From: CAJPQU01 sp052170475
GTDB lineage: Bacteria; Bacillota; Negativicutes; Selenomonadales; Selenomonadaceae
NCBI GenBank assembly: GCA_052170475.1
Contig: JBQNAL010000008.1
Span: 1 to 64,000 of the forward strand
Length of the DNA stretch: 64,000 bases
Reading direction: 5' to 3'
The translations under genes and the position numbers were made by a program. This document shows, one piece after another, positions 7,617 to 15,499 of this stretch. How positions within the stretch are numbered: the stretch's first letter is position 1; each line of letters starts with the position of its first letter. Below the pieces are notes generated by a model. That model was not told the origin of the DNA. It ran no database searches and saw only the letters and a list, made by a program, of their open reading frames with translations.

Positions 7617-10600
7617 CTATTCCCGCTCCACCTTGTACACCGCCGCGTACATGGCGGGCAGCACCAACAGCGTCAAGACCGTGGCGACGATGAGGCCGGC
7701 GGCAATCGCCACCGCCATGGGACCCCAGAAGGTGCTGGACATGAGGGGTACCATGCCCAAGATGGCGGCAGCCGCCGTGAGCATGATGGGGCGAAAGCGC
7801 AGAATCGCCGAATCTACGACCGCGTTCCACGGACTTTCCCCGTCGGCCTCGTGCTTTTGTATCTGATCGATGAGGATGACCGAATTGCGGATGATCATGC
7901 CCGTCAGCGCCAAGATTCCCAAATCCGCCACGAAGCCCAGCGCCTTATCGAAGAGCAGCATCCCCATCGCCACCCCGATGATCCCCAAGGGCGCCGTGAG
8001 AAGCGTCAGGAGCATCTGCTTGCCGTTTCGGAGCTGCACCATGAGGAACGTCATGATGAGGAGCACCATGGCCGGCACTGGCTCGATGAGATAATCCATG
8101 CTCTTCTTGCTGTCTTCCAAGGCGCCCCCCGGCTCGATGGTGTAGCCTAAGGGCAGCGACGCCCGAAGCGCCGCCGTCTTTTCGTAGATCTTTTTCGCCG
8201 CATCGTCCGCCGTGCCGCTTTTTATATTCGCCTGCACGGTGATGGTCGGCTTTAGATCCCTGCGCCAGATAAGACCGTCCTCCGCCTGATAGGAGATCTG
8301 CGCCACCTGCGAGAGCGGGACATAGCGCCCACTCGGAAGGCCGATGGGCAGCTCTTTCACCTTCTCCAAGGTATCGCGATCCGCCTGCTTCAGGCGAAAC
8401 ACCATGTCGATGGTGCGATCCCCGCGGTAATACTGCGCCGCCGACACGCCGGTGATCTCCGTGTAAAGCGTCATGGCGACATCGTGGCTGCTTAGCCCCA
8501 AGGCGCGCATCTTATCCTGATCGAGCGCGAGGGACATCACCTGAGATTTTTCGTTCCAGTCGAAATGGACGTCCACATAATTCGGATCCTCCCGCATGAG
8601 ATCCGCCACTTCCCCGGCGAGGGCGCGCACCTTCTCCCGGTCATAGCCCGCCGCCCGGATCATCACCGGGTAGTCCGCCGGAGGGCCCGTCTGAATCGTT
8701 TGCATATTCGTCCGCACCTCGGGGAAGTTGTCCGCCAATTCGCGGCGCAACGCGGCAATGAGATCGTCGCGCGCCGCGGCGGACTTCGCCACGATGACGA
8801 ATTGGCTGTAATTGAACGCCGGAAGCCTTGGATTGATCGTCAAGACGAAGCGGGGCGCACCGGTGCCGACGTAGTAGGCATAATTCTCCATCTCGTCTTT
8901 TCGCTCGTCTAAAAACCGCGCCAGCCGCGCCGCTTCCCGTTCGCTGGCCTTGAGGGAAGATCCCTCGGGAAGCCGCATGTCGAGTAAAATCTCGGGGCGA
9001 AGCGACGGCGGGAAAAACTCTTGGCGCACCGACTTCAAAAGGAAAAGGGACAGGAGAAAAATCCCCGCCGTCCCCGCCAAAACGAGCGTCCGATGCGTGA
9101 GGAACCACCCTAAGACGGCGCGGAACATGCCGTAAAAGCGGCTCTGATAGGGATCCGCCTGTTCGTTCTTCTTCTCCGGGACGCGGATGAGATGATACCC
9201 AAAGAGCGGCGCCACCATGACGGACACGATCCAAGACAAAGAGAGCGCAATGGCAATGACGGTGAAGAGGTCGCGGCAAAATTCCGATGCCGACCCCACG
9301 GCGAAGGCGACGGGGATGAAGCCGGCGACGGTGATCAAGGTGCCGGTGAGCATGGGCATCGCCGTCGCGCGAAAGGCATAGCAAGCCGCGTCAAAGCGCC
9401 CTAATCCCTCCTCGAGCTTCACGCTCATCATCTCCACGGCGATGATGGCATCGTCCACCAAGAGGCCAAGCGAAATGATGAGCGCGCCCAAGGAAACCTT
9501 GTGCAGGTCGATCCCCAAGAGGTACATCGCGCAAAAAACCCCCGCCAAAACGAGCGGGATACACCCTGCCACGACCAACCCCGTCCGAACGCCAAGGCTT
9601 AAAAAGCTCACCGCTAAGACGATGACCACAGCTTCCCGAAGCGCACTGACGAACGCGTCAATGGAATCTGCCACCACCGCCGGCTGGTCAGACACGCGGT
9701 GGATAGACAGCCCTACCGGCTCTTCCGCCTGCACCTTTTCGATGAGGGCGCGAAGGTCTTCGCCTAACGCCAAGACGTTGCCCCCATCTTCCATCGAAAC
9801 GGCGACGCCGACCGCCCGCGCACCGTCAAAGTACATCTCGGGATCGGACGGCTCGGCATAGCGCCGCTCCACCATAGCGACATCCCCCAAGCGAAAGAGC
9901 CGTCCCCCCGCCGAAAGCGGCGTGGCGCGGATGGCGTCTAAATCGTCATAGCTCCCACTGACGCGCAGGTACACATGGTTCTCTTCGGTGTCCACCATCG
10001 CCGCCGGGGTCACGGCATTGTGCGCTTTGATCGCCTCGAGGATCGTCATCGGTGAAAGCCCCAGCGCGGAAAGGCGCGCCTTGTCCATCTCGATGTAGAC
10101 CCGCTCCGTCTTATCGCCTAAGAGTTCGACCTTCTGCACAGCCGGCAGATCCAAAATGAGCCGCCGCAGCTTTTCCGCCGTCTGCCGCAGCTCTTCGTAA
10201 GTATACCCCTCCCCGGTGACGGCGTACACCGAGCCATACACGTCATCGAAGCGGTCATTATAAAAGGGGCCGTAGACCCCCTCCGGCAGTTTCGCCTTGA
10301 TGTCGGCGCCGAAATTCCGCACATCCCGCCAGACATTGCGAATCTCCGCCGCCGGCACATCATCGCGCAGATTCACGAAGATCACGGTCTGTCCGGGTCT
10401 GGAATAGCTGCGGATGTAGTCGATCCGGGGAATGTCCTGAAATTTCCGCTCCAATTTGTCCGTGACCTGCTGCTCCATCTCCGCCGCCGTAGCCCCCGGC
10501 CACGCCGCCGTCACCACCATCTGACGGATGGTGAAACTCGGATCCTCCATGCGTCCTAACTTCAGGTAGGAAAAGATCCCCGCCACAAAGACGACGGCAA

Positions 10601-10655
10601 TGGCGTACCAGACGAGATCCCGATTCTTGAGGGACACCTCTGTGAGATTTCTCAT
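7617..10655 (-). CDS. RND-family efflux pump, inner-membrane subunit
   Basis: A 1012-residue proton-driven resistance-nodulation-division transporter. One N-terminal helix (residues 13-32) is followed by a large periplasmic domain, a helix block with the conserved G-L-L-V-D-D-A-I-I-A-V-E motif of TM4 (the proton-relay aspartates), a second periplasmic domain and a final helix block. Features such as W-P-G-A-T-A-A-E-M-E-Q-Q-V-T-D-K-L-E and F-V-N-L-R-D-D place it in the drug/hydrophobe branch of the AcrB superfamily; substrates cannot be read from the sequence. Its ATG overlaps the adaptor gene's stop by 4 nt. No outer-membrane TolC-type gene is next to it, so a channel from elsewhere must be used. 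Confidence 0.9.
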   Translation of the reverse strand: MRNLTEVSLKNRDLVWYAIAVVFVAGIFSYLKLGRMEDPSFTIRQMVVTAAWPGATAAEMEQQVTDKLERKFQDIPRIDYIRSYSRPGQTVIFVNLRDDVPAAEIRNVWRDVRNFGADIKAKLPEGVYGPFYNDRFDDVYGSVYAVTGEGYTYEELRQTAEKLRRLILDLPAVQKVELLGDKTERVYIEMDKARLSALGLSPMTILEAIKAHNAVTPAAMVDTEENHVYLRVSGSYDDLDAIRATPLSAGGRLFRLGDVAMVERRYAEPSDPEMYFDGARAVGVAVSMEDGGNVLALGEDLRALIEKVQAEEPVGLSIHRVSDQPAVVADSIDAFVSALREAVVIVLAVSFLSLGVRTGLVVAGCIPLVLAGVFCAMYLLGIDLHKVSLGALIISLGLLVDDAIIAVEMMSVKLEEGLGRFDAACYAFRATAMPMLTGTLITVAGFIPVAFAVGSASEFCRDLFTVIAIALSLSWIVSVMVAPLFGYHLIRVPEKKNEQADPYQSRFYGMFRAVLGWFLTHRTLVLAGTAGIFLLSLFLLKSVRQEFFPPSLRPEILLDMRLPEGSSLKASEREAARLARFLDERKDEMENYAYYVGTGAPRFVLTINPRLPAFNYSQFVIVAKSAAARDDLIAALRRELADNFPEVRTNMQTIQTGPPADYPVMIRAAGYDREKVRALAGEVADLMREDPNYVDVHFDWNEKSQVMSLALDQDKMRALGLSSHDVAMTLYTEITGVSAAQYYRGDRTIDMVFRLKQADRDTLEKVKELPIGLPSGRYVPLSQVAQISYQAEDGLIWRRDLKPTITVQANIKSGTADDAAKKIYEKTAALRASLPLGYTIEPGGALEDSKKSMDYLIEPVPAMVLLIMTFLMVQLRNGKQMLLTLLTAPLGIIGVAMGMLLFDKALGFVADLGILALTGMIIRNSVILIDQIQKHEADGESPWNAVVDSAILRFRPIMLTAAAAILGMVPLMSSTFWGPMAVAIAAGLIVATVLTLLVLPAMYAAVYKVERE

Positions 10656-11734
10656 GGCCGCGCCACTTCCTCCCCTAAGCGCACGATCTCGCCCTCCGTG
10701 AGTTTATGCACCCCCGCCGTGACCACACGCGTCCCCGCCGAAAGGCCGCGCAAAAGGACGCGATTGCCCAAGACGCCCTCCACCGTCACCGGCTGGAGAT
10801 GAAGCCGCTCCCCCTCGCCGATCACCCAGACACCGGGCGTATCCCCCGTCTGATAGAGGGCGGAGAGGGGCAGCGACGCCGTATCCGAAGCCTCCACCGC
10901 CGAAAAGTAGACGCTGGCCGTCATCCCCGGCAGAAGGTCGGCCGGCGGCGTCGGCAGCGCGACGCGCACCGCATACGTGCGGGACATACTGTCCGCCATG
11001 GGCGCGATCTCCCGCACGACGCCCGACGTACGGCGTTCTCCTAACGCCCAAACCGACACCTCCGCCCGCTGTCCCACAGTGACGTCGCCCCGTCGATGTT
11101 CCGGCACGCTCATCACCGCTTCCAACTCCTCCGTCTGCACGAGGGTCATCACCGGCACGCCGGCACCGACCACCTGCCCGACCTCGGCGCGAACGTCCGC
11201 GATCACCCCGTCGGCATTCGCGGTGAGCTGTGTATAGGAGAGCGCGTTTTGCGCCTGCTCCTCCTGTGCCAAAGCGCTTTCATAGGCCGCAGCCGCTGCG
11301 TCGTAAGCCGTCTGCTGCTGCTCAAGCGCCATCGCCGACACCGCGCCCGCCTGATGGAGCGCCGTGTAGCGGGCGAGGGTCGAGCGCGCAAAGGTCAATT
11401 TTGCCCGCGCCGCCTCTACCTGCGCCGCGCTCTGGCGCGCCGTTTGCGCGACATCTTTTGGATCGAGGGTCATGAGGACATCCCCCGCCCGCACCCGATC
11501 CCCAAGCGCTGCGCTGCGGGACACGATTTGTCCCCCCACCTGAAAGGCGAGCGCCGTTTCGTAGCGGCCGCGAACCGTCGCCGCGTAAGCAGACGATGCC
11601 GCTTCGTCCCGAAGGCGCACCGTCTCATATTTCACCAGCGGCGCCTTTGGCTCCGGCGGTGCCTCCTGCCCGCACCCCGCTATGAAAAACAGCGCCGCCC
11701 AAAAGGCAAGCGCTGCGATTCCCTGCATTTTCAT
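10652..11734 (-). CDS. RND efflux periplasmic adaptor lipoprotein
   Basis: A 360-residue membrane fusion protein linking the RND pump to an outer-membrane channel. A lipoprotein signal ends at F-I-A-G-C with the lipidated cysteine at residue 21. The order of domains is as expected for HlyD/AcrA adaptors: beta-barrel strands and a lipoyl half, an alanine-rich alpha-helical hairpin (about residues 95-165) with heptads, the second lipoyl half, then barrel and membrane-proximal domains ending in L-S-A-G-T-R-V-V-T-A-G. The ATG at 11734 follows GGAGGCGG. First structural gene after marR and coupled to the pump gene. Confidence 0.9.
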   Translation of the reverse strand: MKMQGIAALAFWAALFFIAGCGQEAPPEPKAPLVKYETVRLRDEAASSAYAATVRGRYETALAFQVGGQIVSRSAALGDRVRAGDVLMTLDPKDVAQTARQSAAQVEAARAKLTFARSTLARYTALHQAGAVSAMALEQQQTAYDAAAAAYESALAQEEQAQNALSYTQLTANADGVIADVRAEVGQVVGAGVPVMTLVQTEELEAVMSVPEHRRGDVTVGQRAEVSVWALGERRTSGVVREIAPMADSMSRTYAVRVALPTPPADLLPGMTASVYFSAVEASDTASLPLSALYQTGDTPGVWVIGEGERLHLQPVTVEGVLGNRVLLRGLSAGTRVVTAGVHKLTEGEIVRLGEEVARP

Positions 11735-11801
11735 ATTGAGCCGCCTCCATCTCTCCTCTGCTTCTTCGCCTATCCATGCAGCCGCAGCCAGCCGCCCTGC
11801 C

Positions 11802-12239
11802 TCAAATCGTCTGAACGTCCGCCGCCATCGCGCGAAAGGCCAAGCGCGGGAAAAGCCGCTGCACCGTCTCCGCCTCCTCTTCCGTCATGCCCACACACAA
11901 ATACTCCATCCAACGATGGAGAACCCCTTCCAAAAAGGCCTGATGCGCACGCGCCAAAGGTGTCAGGTAGATCCGTTTGCGCCGCTTGTCCTGCGCATCC
12001 CGATAGCGCGTGACAAACCCATTGGCTTCAAGCGCCTGTATCTCTCGGGTCACCACCGCTTTGTCCATGAACAGGCGCGCCGACAGTTCCTCCTGACTGC
12101 TCCCTTCATGTTCAAACAGTGTGAGCAAAAGCCCGTACCCCGCGTAACTCACGCCAATCCCTTGACACTTTTCAACCACCAATGCTTGAGAGCGACGATG
12201 CAGCAGCCCGAAACTCTTTGCCACAGATAAATGATCCAT
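11802..12239 (-). CDS. MarR-family repressor of the efflux operon
   Basis: A 145-residue winged-helix regulator. The central DNA-binding part (L-S-A-R-L-F-M-D-K-A-V-V-T-R-E-I-Q-A-L) and the wing with D-A-Q-D-K-R-R-K-R-I-Y-L-T are characteristic of MarR. It is upstream of and parallel with the adaptor and pump genes, 67 nt apart, with no terminator between them. A MarR-type palindrome lies at the start of its own transcript (12344-12360), which argues for autorepression of the whole operon and release by a small ligand or drug. Confidence 0.88.
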   Translation of the reverse strand: MDHLSVAKSFGLLHRRSQALVVEKCQGIGVSYAGYGLLLTLFEHEGSSQEELSARLFMDKAVVTREIQALEANGFVTRYRDAQDKRRKRIYLTPLARAHQAFLEGVLHRWMEYLCVGMTEEEAETVQRLFPRLAFRAMAADVQTI

Positions 12240-12343
12240 ACGCTTCTCCCGTCTTTAGCGGTCTATATCTGCCGCTGCGCCCGAAGGCGCCGCCCAAATT
12301 GACCGCTTTCTCTGCCCCTTTTCGGGCTTCCTCAACCGCTTCG

Positions 12344-12360
12344 TTGGTTCTTACAACTAA
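12344..12360 (-). promoter_or_regulatory. MarR operator at the transcription start
   Basis: TTRGTT-N5-AACYAA palindrome (TTAGTT in one arm, TTGGTT complement in the other), the usual form of MarR-family operators. It occupies about +1 to +17 relative to the predicted start, where bound repressor would block initiation or escape. Confidence 0.6.
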
Positions 12361-12367
12361 TATTTTC

Positions 12368-12395
12368 ATTATACAATGGACTAAGAGCCTGTCAA
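12368..12395 (-). promoter_or_regulatory. Promoter of marR-efflux operon
   Basis: Consensus TTGACA (12395-12390), 16-nt spacer, consensus TATAAT (12373-12368) on the minus strand. Start near 12361, giving a leader of about 120 nt before marR. Confidence 0.75.
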
Positions 12396-12437
12396 CCCCC
12401 CCCCCGAAATTTAGGACTTATTATTCATATCTCGGGA

Positions 12438-12473
12438 TAAAAATCGCCCCGAAGGAATCGATCCTTCGGGGCG
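12438..12473 (-). terminator. Terminator of nrfHA
   Basis: A 12-bp perfect stem CGCCCCGAAGGA / TCCTTCGGGGCG (12473-12462 with 12456-12445, loop of 5) followed on the minus strand by ATTTTTAT, immediately after the nrfA stop. Confidence 0.85.
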
Positions 12474-12480
12474 CTGTCAC

Positions 12481-13794
12481 TCAAAACCTCATCGCCGGAA
12501 TCTCTAATTTTCCCTTCACCACGGCGTTGGCCGTCTCAATGGCTTGATGCGCCTTGTCCACGGCAAGGCCGAGGGTGCGGAGAATCTTATCCGGGTTGTG
12601 GAAGCCCATGCCGTTCTCGGCCGCTACCCAATCCCAATACCACTGCGCCTCGCGAAGCTGTTCTCTCGCGGCGGCAAGCTGCTCATCCGTCGCGCCCGCG
12701 TCCATGGCGGCCTGCACCGTGAGGTGCGCCTTCGCCACCGTCTGTCCGGCGATGCGCTGGATGCGGAAGGTGTTGTCGTGGATGGTCTTGACCCGTGCCG
12801 TAAGCGTCTCGGCGCTCTCCGTGTGGCACTTTTGGCAGGAAGCCTCAATGGTCTTTAGGGGGCTGGTCATCCAGTGGGACGTATACTTTCTCCCGTTCTC
12901 ACGCATATAGGGCATGTGGCAATCGACGCAGGTCACGCCGGCGTCGGCGTGAACGCTGTCCTGCCACGTCTCATAATCCGGGTGCTGGGCTTTCAGCATG
13001 GGCGCCTTGGAATCCGCGTGGATCCAGTCGTACTGGAATCCCCCCGCCTTTCCAGACTGATAATACTGATACTGCCCTTCCGCCGTGAGGCCGTTATCCC
13101 ACGGCGTCACCACGCGGCCGTCCTCCTTGGCGAAGTAATACTCGCTGTGGCACTGGCCGCACACGTAGCCCCGCATATCGTTGTGGGACACGTCTTTGAG
13201 GTCGATCCCCTTGCGCGCCAAAGCCTCTACCATGCTCTGCTGATAGACGCGAAGCGCCATGGTATCCGGGTCATGGCAGGAAGAACACCCGAACCACTCG
13301 TCGTCTTTGATGGGGGCCATGATCTCATCGATGGGCTTCGCGGCATACGCCCAGCCGCTCTCCTTAAAGTACACGTCGTACATGTAAGAACCCTTGCAGG
13401 TGATACAGCTTCCCTTCTGCCCCGGCAGGCGCTTCGAATTCTTGAAGTCCACGCCGGCATAAGTGTGTCCCCGATCGTCATCATACTGGATGGCAAACTT
13501 ATAGCCTTTGAAGTTCTCCAGCATCTCCGGCTGCTCCACCAAGTGAGAATTTTCCGCCTGTGCGCCGCCGTAGCCCGTCGGCGAAGGGGACAGGTCGTTA
13601 TTCTTCATGTAGGAATTGTACTGCAGCGGATACGCCTCCCGATACGCATGGGTGCCAAGCCGCTCCTCCGGCGCCACCTTGGCGAGCCGCACGCTGTCAT
13701 CCTTCGGCGCGGCGGCGATGCGGAACACGACGAAGCCGAAGAACAAGAGACAGACCGCCACCATACCGGCTACGATTTTTTGCATCTTATTCAA
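12481..13794 (-). CDS. nrfA: Ammonia-forming cytochrome c nitrite reductase
   Basis: Catalytic subunit of respiratory nitrite ammonification: six-electron reduction of nitrite to ammonium outside the cytoplasmic membrane. The 437-residue protein has an N-terminal signal anchor (about residues 7-27), one C-I-T-C-K motif near residue 133 for the lysine-ligated active-site haem, and four C-x-x-C-H motifs (C-S-S-C-H, C-G-Q-C-H, C-V-D-C-H, C-Q-K-C-H). This is the complete pentahaem set of NrfA. It overlaps the end of nrfH by 8 nt. Haem attachment must depend on the ccm genes at 15.5-20 kb. Confidence 0.97.
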   Translation of the reverse strand: MNKMQKIVAGMVAVCLLFFGFVVFRIAAAPKDDSVRLAKVAPEERLGTHAYREAYPLQYNSYMKNNDLSPSPTGYGGAQAENSHLVEQPEMLENFKGYKFAIQYDDDRGHTYAGVDFKNSKRLPGQKGSCITCKGSYMYDVYFKESGWAYAAKPIDEIMAPIKDDEWFGCSSCHDPDTMALRVYQQSMVEALARKGIDLKDVSHNDMRGYVCGQCHSEYYFAKEDGRVVTPWDNGLTAEGQYQYYQSGKAGGFQYDWIHADSKAPMLKAQHPDYETWQDSVHADAGVTCVDCHMPYMRENGRKYTSHWMTSPLKTIEASCQKCHTESAETLTARVKTIHDNTFRIQRIAGQTVAKAHLTVQAAMDAGATDEQLAAAREQLREAQWYWDWVAAENGMGFHNPDKILRTLGLAVDKAHQAIETANAVVKGKLEIPAMRF

Positions 13795-14275
13795 CTTTTA
13801 TCCCCCCTTCCAAATGATTCGCCCCGTGGGCGATACGGCTGTGACACTTCAGGCAGTCCCCGCCGGTGTCCATCGGCTTGAATAGGTCGGCGTGTACCTT
13901 GTCCATGGTATTGGAATGGCAGCGCAGACAATTTCGGTTCACCATGTCCCGCCCCCGCTCCGACAGCTTGATGTGCGCCGGATAATCCCGCAATACCTCG
14001 TGGTAAACATCGTTCATCCCCGTCCGCCCCTTCTCGACGAGGTACATGACCATGCTGTCATGGGGCAAATGGCAGTCCACACATTCCAAGTTTGCATGTG
14101 TGGAGTGAGCGAAGGTCGCCGTGACCTCCTTCATGGAATGACAGGTGCCGCAAAAGGCCGGCGAGCCGGAAAACGACATCATCGCCGTGCCAATGCCACA
14201 GGCCGCCACCCCGATGGCAAATCCCCCCGCCAGACAGGCCAGCGTGTGCCGACTGACGAAATCCTTAATGGCCAC
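13787..14275 (-). CDS. nrfH: NrfH quinol dehydrogenase subunit (tetrahaem cytochrome c)
   Basis: Membrane-anchored NapC/NirT-family cytochrome that oxidises menaquinol and passes electrons to NrfA. An N-terminal transmembrane helix (residues 13-33) precedes four haem motifs: C42-G-T-C-H, C-V-D-C-H, C-L-R-C-H and C-L-K-C-H. The first is followed by S-M, matching the NrfH-type methionine ligand on haem 1 (M48). The 162-residue form starting at GTG 14275 is preferred because AGGAGGGG lies upstream and the length fits NrfH; the open frame to 14380 has no ribosome site. First gene of the nrfHA operon. Confidence 0.95.
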   Translation of the reverse strand: MAIKDFVSRHTLACLAGGFAIGVAACGIGTAMMSFSGSPAFCGTCHSMKEVTATFAHSTHANLECVDCHLPHDSMVMYLVEKGRTGMNDVYHEVLRDYPAHIKLSERGRDMVNRNCLRCHSNTMDKVHADLFKPMDTGGDCLKCHSRIAHGANHLEGGIKVE

Positions 14276-14391
14276 GCCCGCTCCCCTCCTTTCCCTTACG
14301 TTTCTTTCTCCCGAACCACGAAACCATCGCTTTTTCTCGGCAATGTCCCGCATTCGCGTACAGATTCCTTCCTTACCCAATCATCGCCCCT

Positions 14392-14433
14392 ATCATATCA
14401 CGAAAAAAATCCCTCTGACGTTGCAAGCGCAAC
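14392..14433 (-). promoter_or_regulatory. nrfHA promoter with Crp/Fnr-type site at -41.5
   Basis: Minus strand: palindrome GTTGC-N4-GCAAC (14433-14420), 19 nt, then the extended -10 TGATATGAT (14400-14392). With the start at 14385 the palindrome centre is at exactly -41.5, the class II activator position. There is no -35 hexamer. The palindrome also forms the top of the stem of the preceding gene's terminator. Confidence 0.6.
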
Positions 14434-14443
14434 CATCAAAGGG
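14404..14443 (-). terminator. Terminator of the DUF6414-like gene
   Basis: Minus-strand hairpin CCCTTTGA..GTTGC / GCAAC..TCAGAGGG followed by ATTTTTTT, 76 nt after the stop of the gene at 14519. It overlaps the putative activator site of nrfHA, so the same bases may have two roles. Confidence 0.7.
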
Positions 14444-14518
14444 AAAATCATCAATTTTTCTGTAAAAAAGATAGATTAGTGAATGCGGTTCATAATTGCG
14501 ACCTGTCAGTTCCCTGCA

Positions 14519-15301
14519 TCAATACCTGATGCCGCGAAAAATCAGGAGGGGAATCAATTTATATTTTGAAGCAGTATAGAGCGTGTTCATCGCCGATGAA
14601 ACCATGTCCGTGAACCCTTCAATCGACGTTATATCCGGCGCTTCATCCAATCTCTCCACCGTATCCAAAATCCCCAGCGTCTGCCATGTATCGGGGAGCG
14701 CTACCCCGTAAGTACGCATCAAATCATCTTGTTTGATCGAAAGTCCATCGGGCTTTAAGGTTCCCGCAATCTGCTTCCCGTCAAGGGAGGCGGTGAAGAT
14801 GATAGAATCAGACATCTGTTGTATCAGATCGAGCATAAACGAAAACAGCGTTTTGAACTCTTTGCTTTTCGGAAGCTGCATCGCGCCTTGGTTTTTCGCC
14901 ATCACCGGCAGGACGGCTTTCATGGTAGCAATGTCGCGTATGCGAATGGACGCTTTCAGCATAACAAGCTGCCCGGTACATTTTTCCGGCAAATGTTCAA
15001 CGGACGGAAGATTCAGGTCGTTGAGCAGTTGTATGATTTGACTGTGATACGGATCGTACTGTTCCGTGGCTCGACTGCCGCTGTTAGACCGTTTTCCGTA
15101 GCTGCCCCCAGTGATAGCGACATCGGCTTTCGCGGACAAAGAATACCCTTCCGAAGCCCCCGTCGTCTTGGCTACACTTCTGAGGGTTCCGCTACGGAGC
15201 TGTGAGATAAGGGAATCTACACGATGGGTATCAACATAAAGAAAGTCGATCAGCGTTGAGGAATCAAAAATTTCAGCTGCGGGTTCGCTTTCTTTCCCCA
15301 T
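14519..15301 (-). CDS. DUF6414-like protein of unknown function
   Basis: A 260-residue soluble protein with no signal peptide. The segment I-D-F-L-Y-V-D-T-H-R-V-D-S-L-I-S-Q-L near residues 20-37 resembles the start of DUF6414 proteins; this is recalled family knowledge and not a search result. No catalytic motif is recognised. The ATG at 15301 has an excellent GAGGAGGT site; the in-frame ATG at 15331 lacks one. It overlaps the upstream small gene by 52 nt. The region is visibly more A+T-rich than its neighbours, which suggests acquisition by transfer between the nrf and ccm loci. Confidence 0.65.
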   Translation of the reverse strand: MGKESEPAAEIFDSSTLIDFLYVDTHRVDSLISQLRSGTLRSVAKTTGASEGYSLSAKADVAITGGSYGKRSNSGSRATEQYDPYHSQIIQLLNDLNLPSVEHLPEKCTGQLVMLKASIRIRDIATMKAVLPVMAKNQGAMQLPKSKEFKTLFSFMLDLIQQMSDSIIFTASLDGKQIAGTLKPDGLSIKQDDLMRTYGVALPDTWQTLGILDTVERLDEAPDITSIEGFTDMVSSAMNTLYTASKYKLIPLLIFRGIRY

Positions 15302-15402
15302 TGGTTTACCTCCTCGGCGATCTTTTTGCACTTCTCGACATGTTCTTCATACTGCTTCTTCATTGACACAAAATCCATTTTTACGCGATAGGTTTTCTTC
15401 AC
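15250..15402 (-). CDS. Small basic protein upstream of the DUF6414-like gene
   Basis: Fifty residues, lysine-rich and mostly helical (K-K-Q-Y-E-E-H-V-E-K-C-K-K-I-A-E-E-V). Start is GTG 15402, preceded by GGGGAGGTG at ideal spacing; a recognisable promoter lies just upstream. The last 52 nt overlap the next gene in another frame, so the two are translationally coupled and probably act together. No family recognised. Confidence 0.6.
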   Translation of the reverse strand: MKKTYRVKMDFVSMKKQYEEHVEKCKKIAEEVNQWGKKANPQLKFLIPQR

Positions 15403-15423
15403 AGCGAACACCTCCCCAGTTTT

Positions 15424-15452
15424 ATTATAGCAAATCTTCAAATAGGTGTACA
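15424..15452 (-). promoter_or_regulatory. Promoter of the small ORF / DUF6414-like operon
   Basis: Minus strand TGTACA (15452-15447), 17-nt spacer, consensus TATAAT (15429-15424). It lies 22 nt ahead of the GTG start codon at 15402. Confidence 0.55.
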
Positions 15453-15499
15453 GAACATGTCTTCCCACGTCCACCAAAACGCTCGACCGTCCCCGCCCC

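Noticed and set aside
12172..12369. Minus-strand 65-codon frame upstream of marR
   Set aside because: Its start lies within the -10 element of the marR promoter and it has no ribosome site; the region is better explained as promoter, operator and leader.
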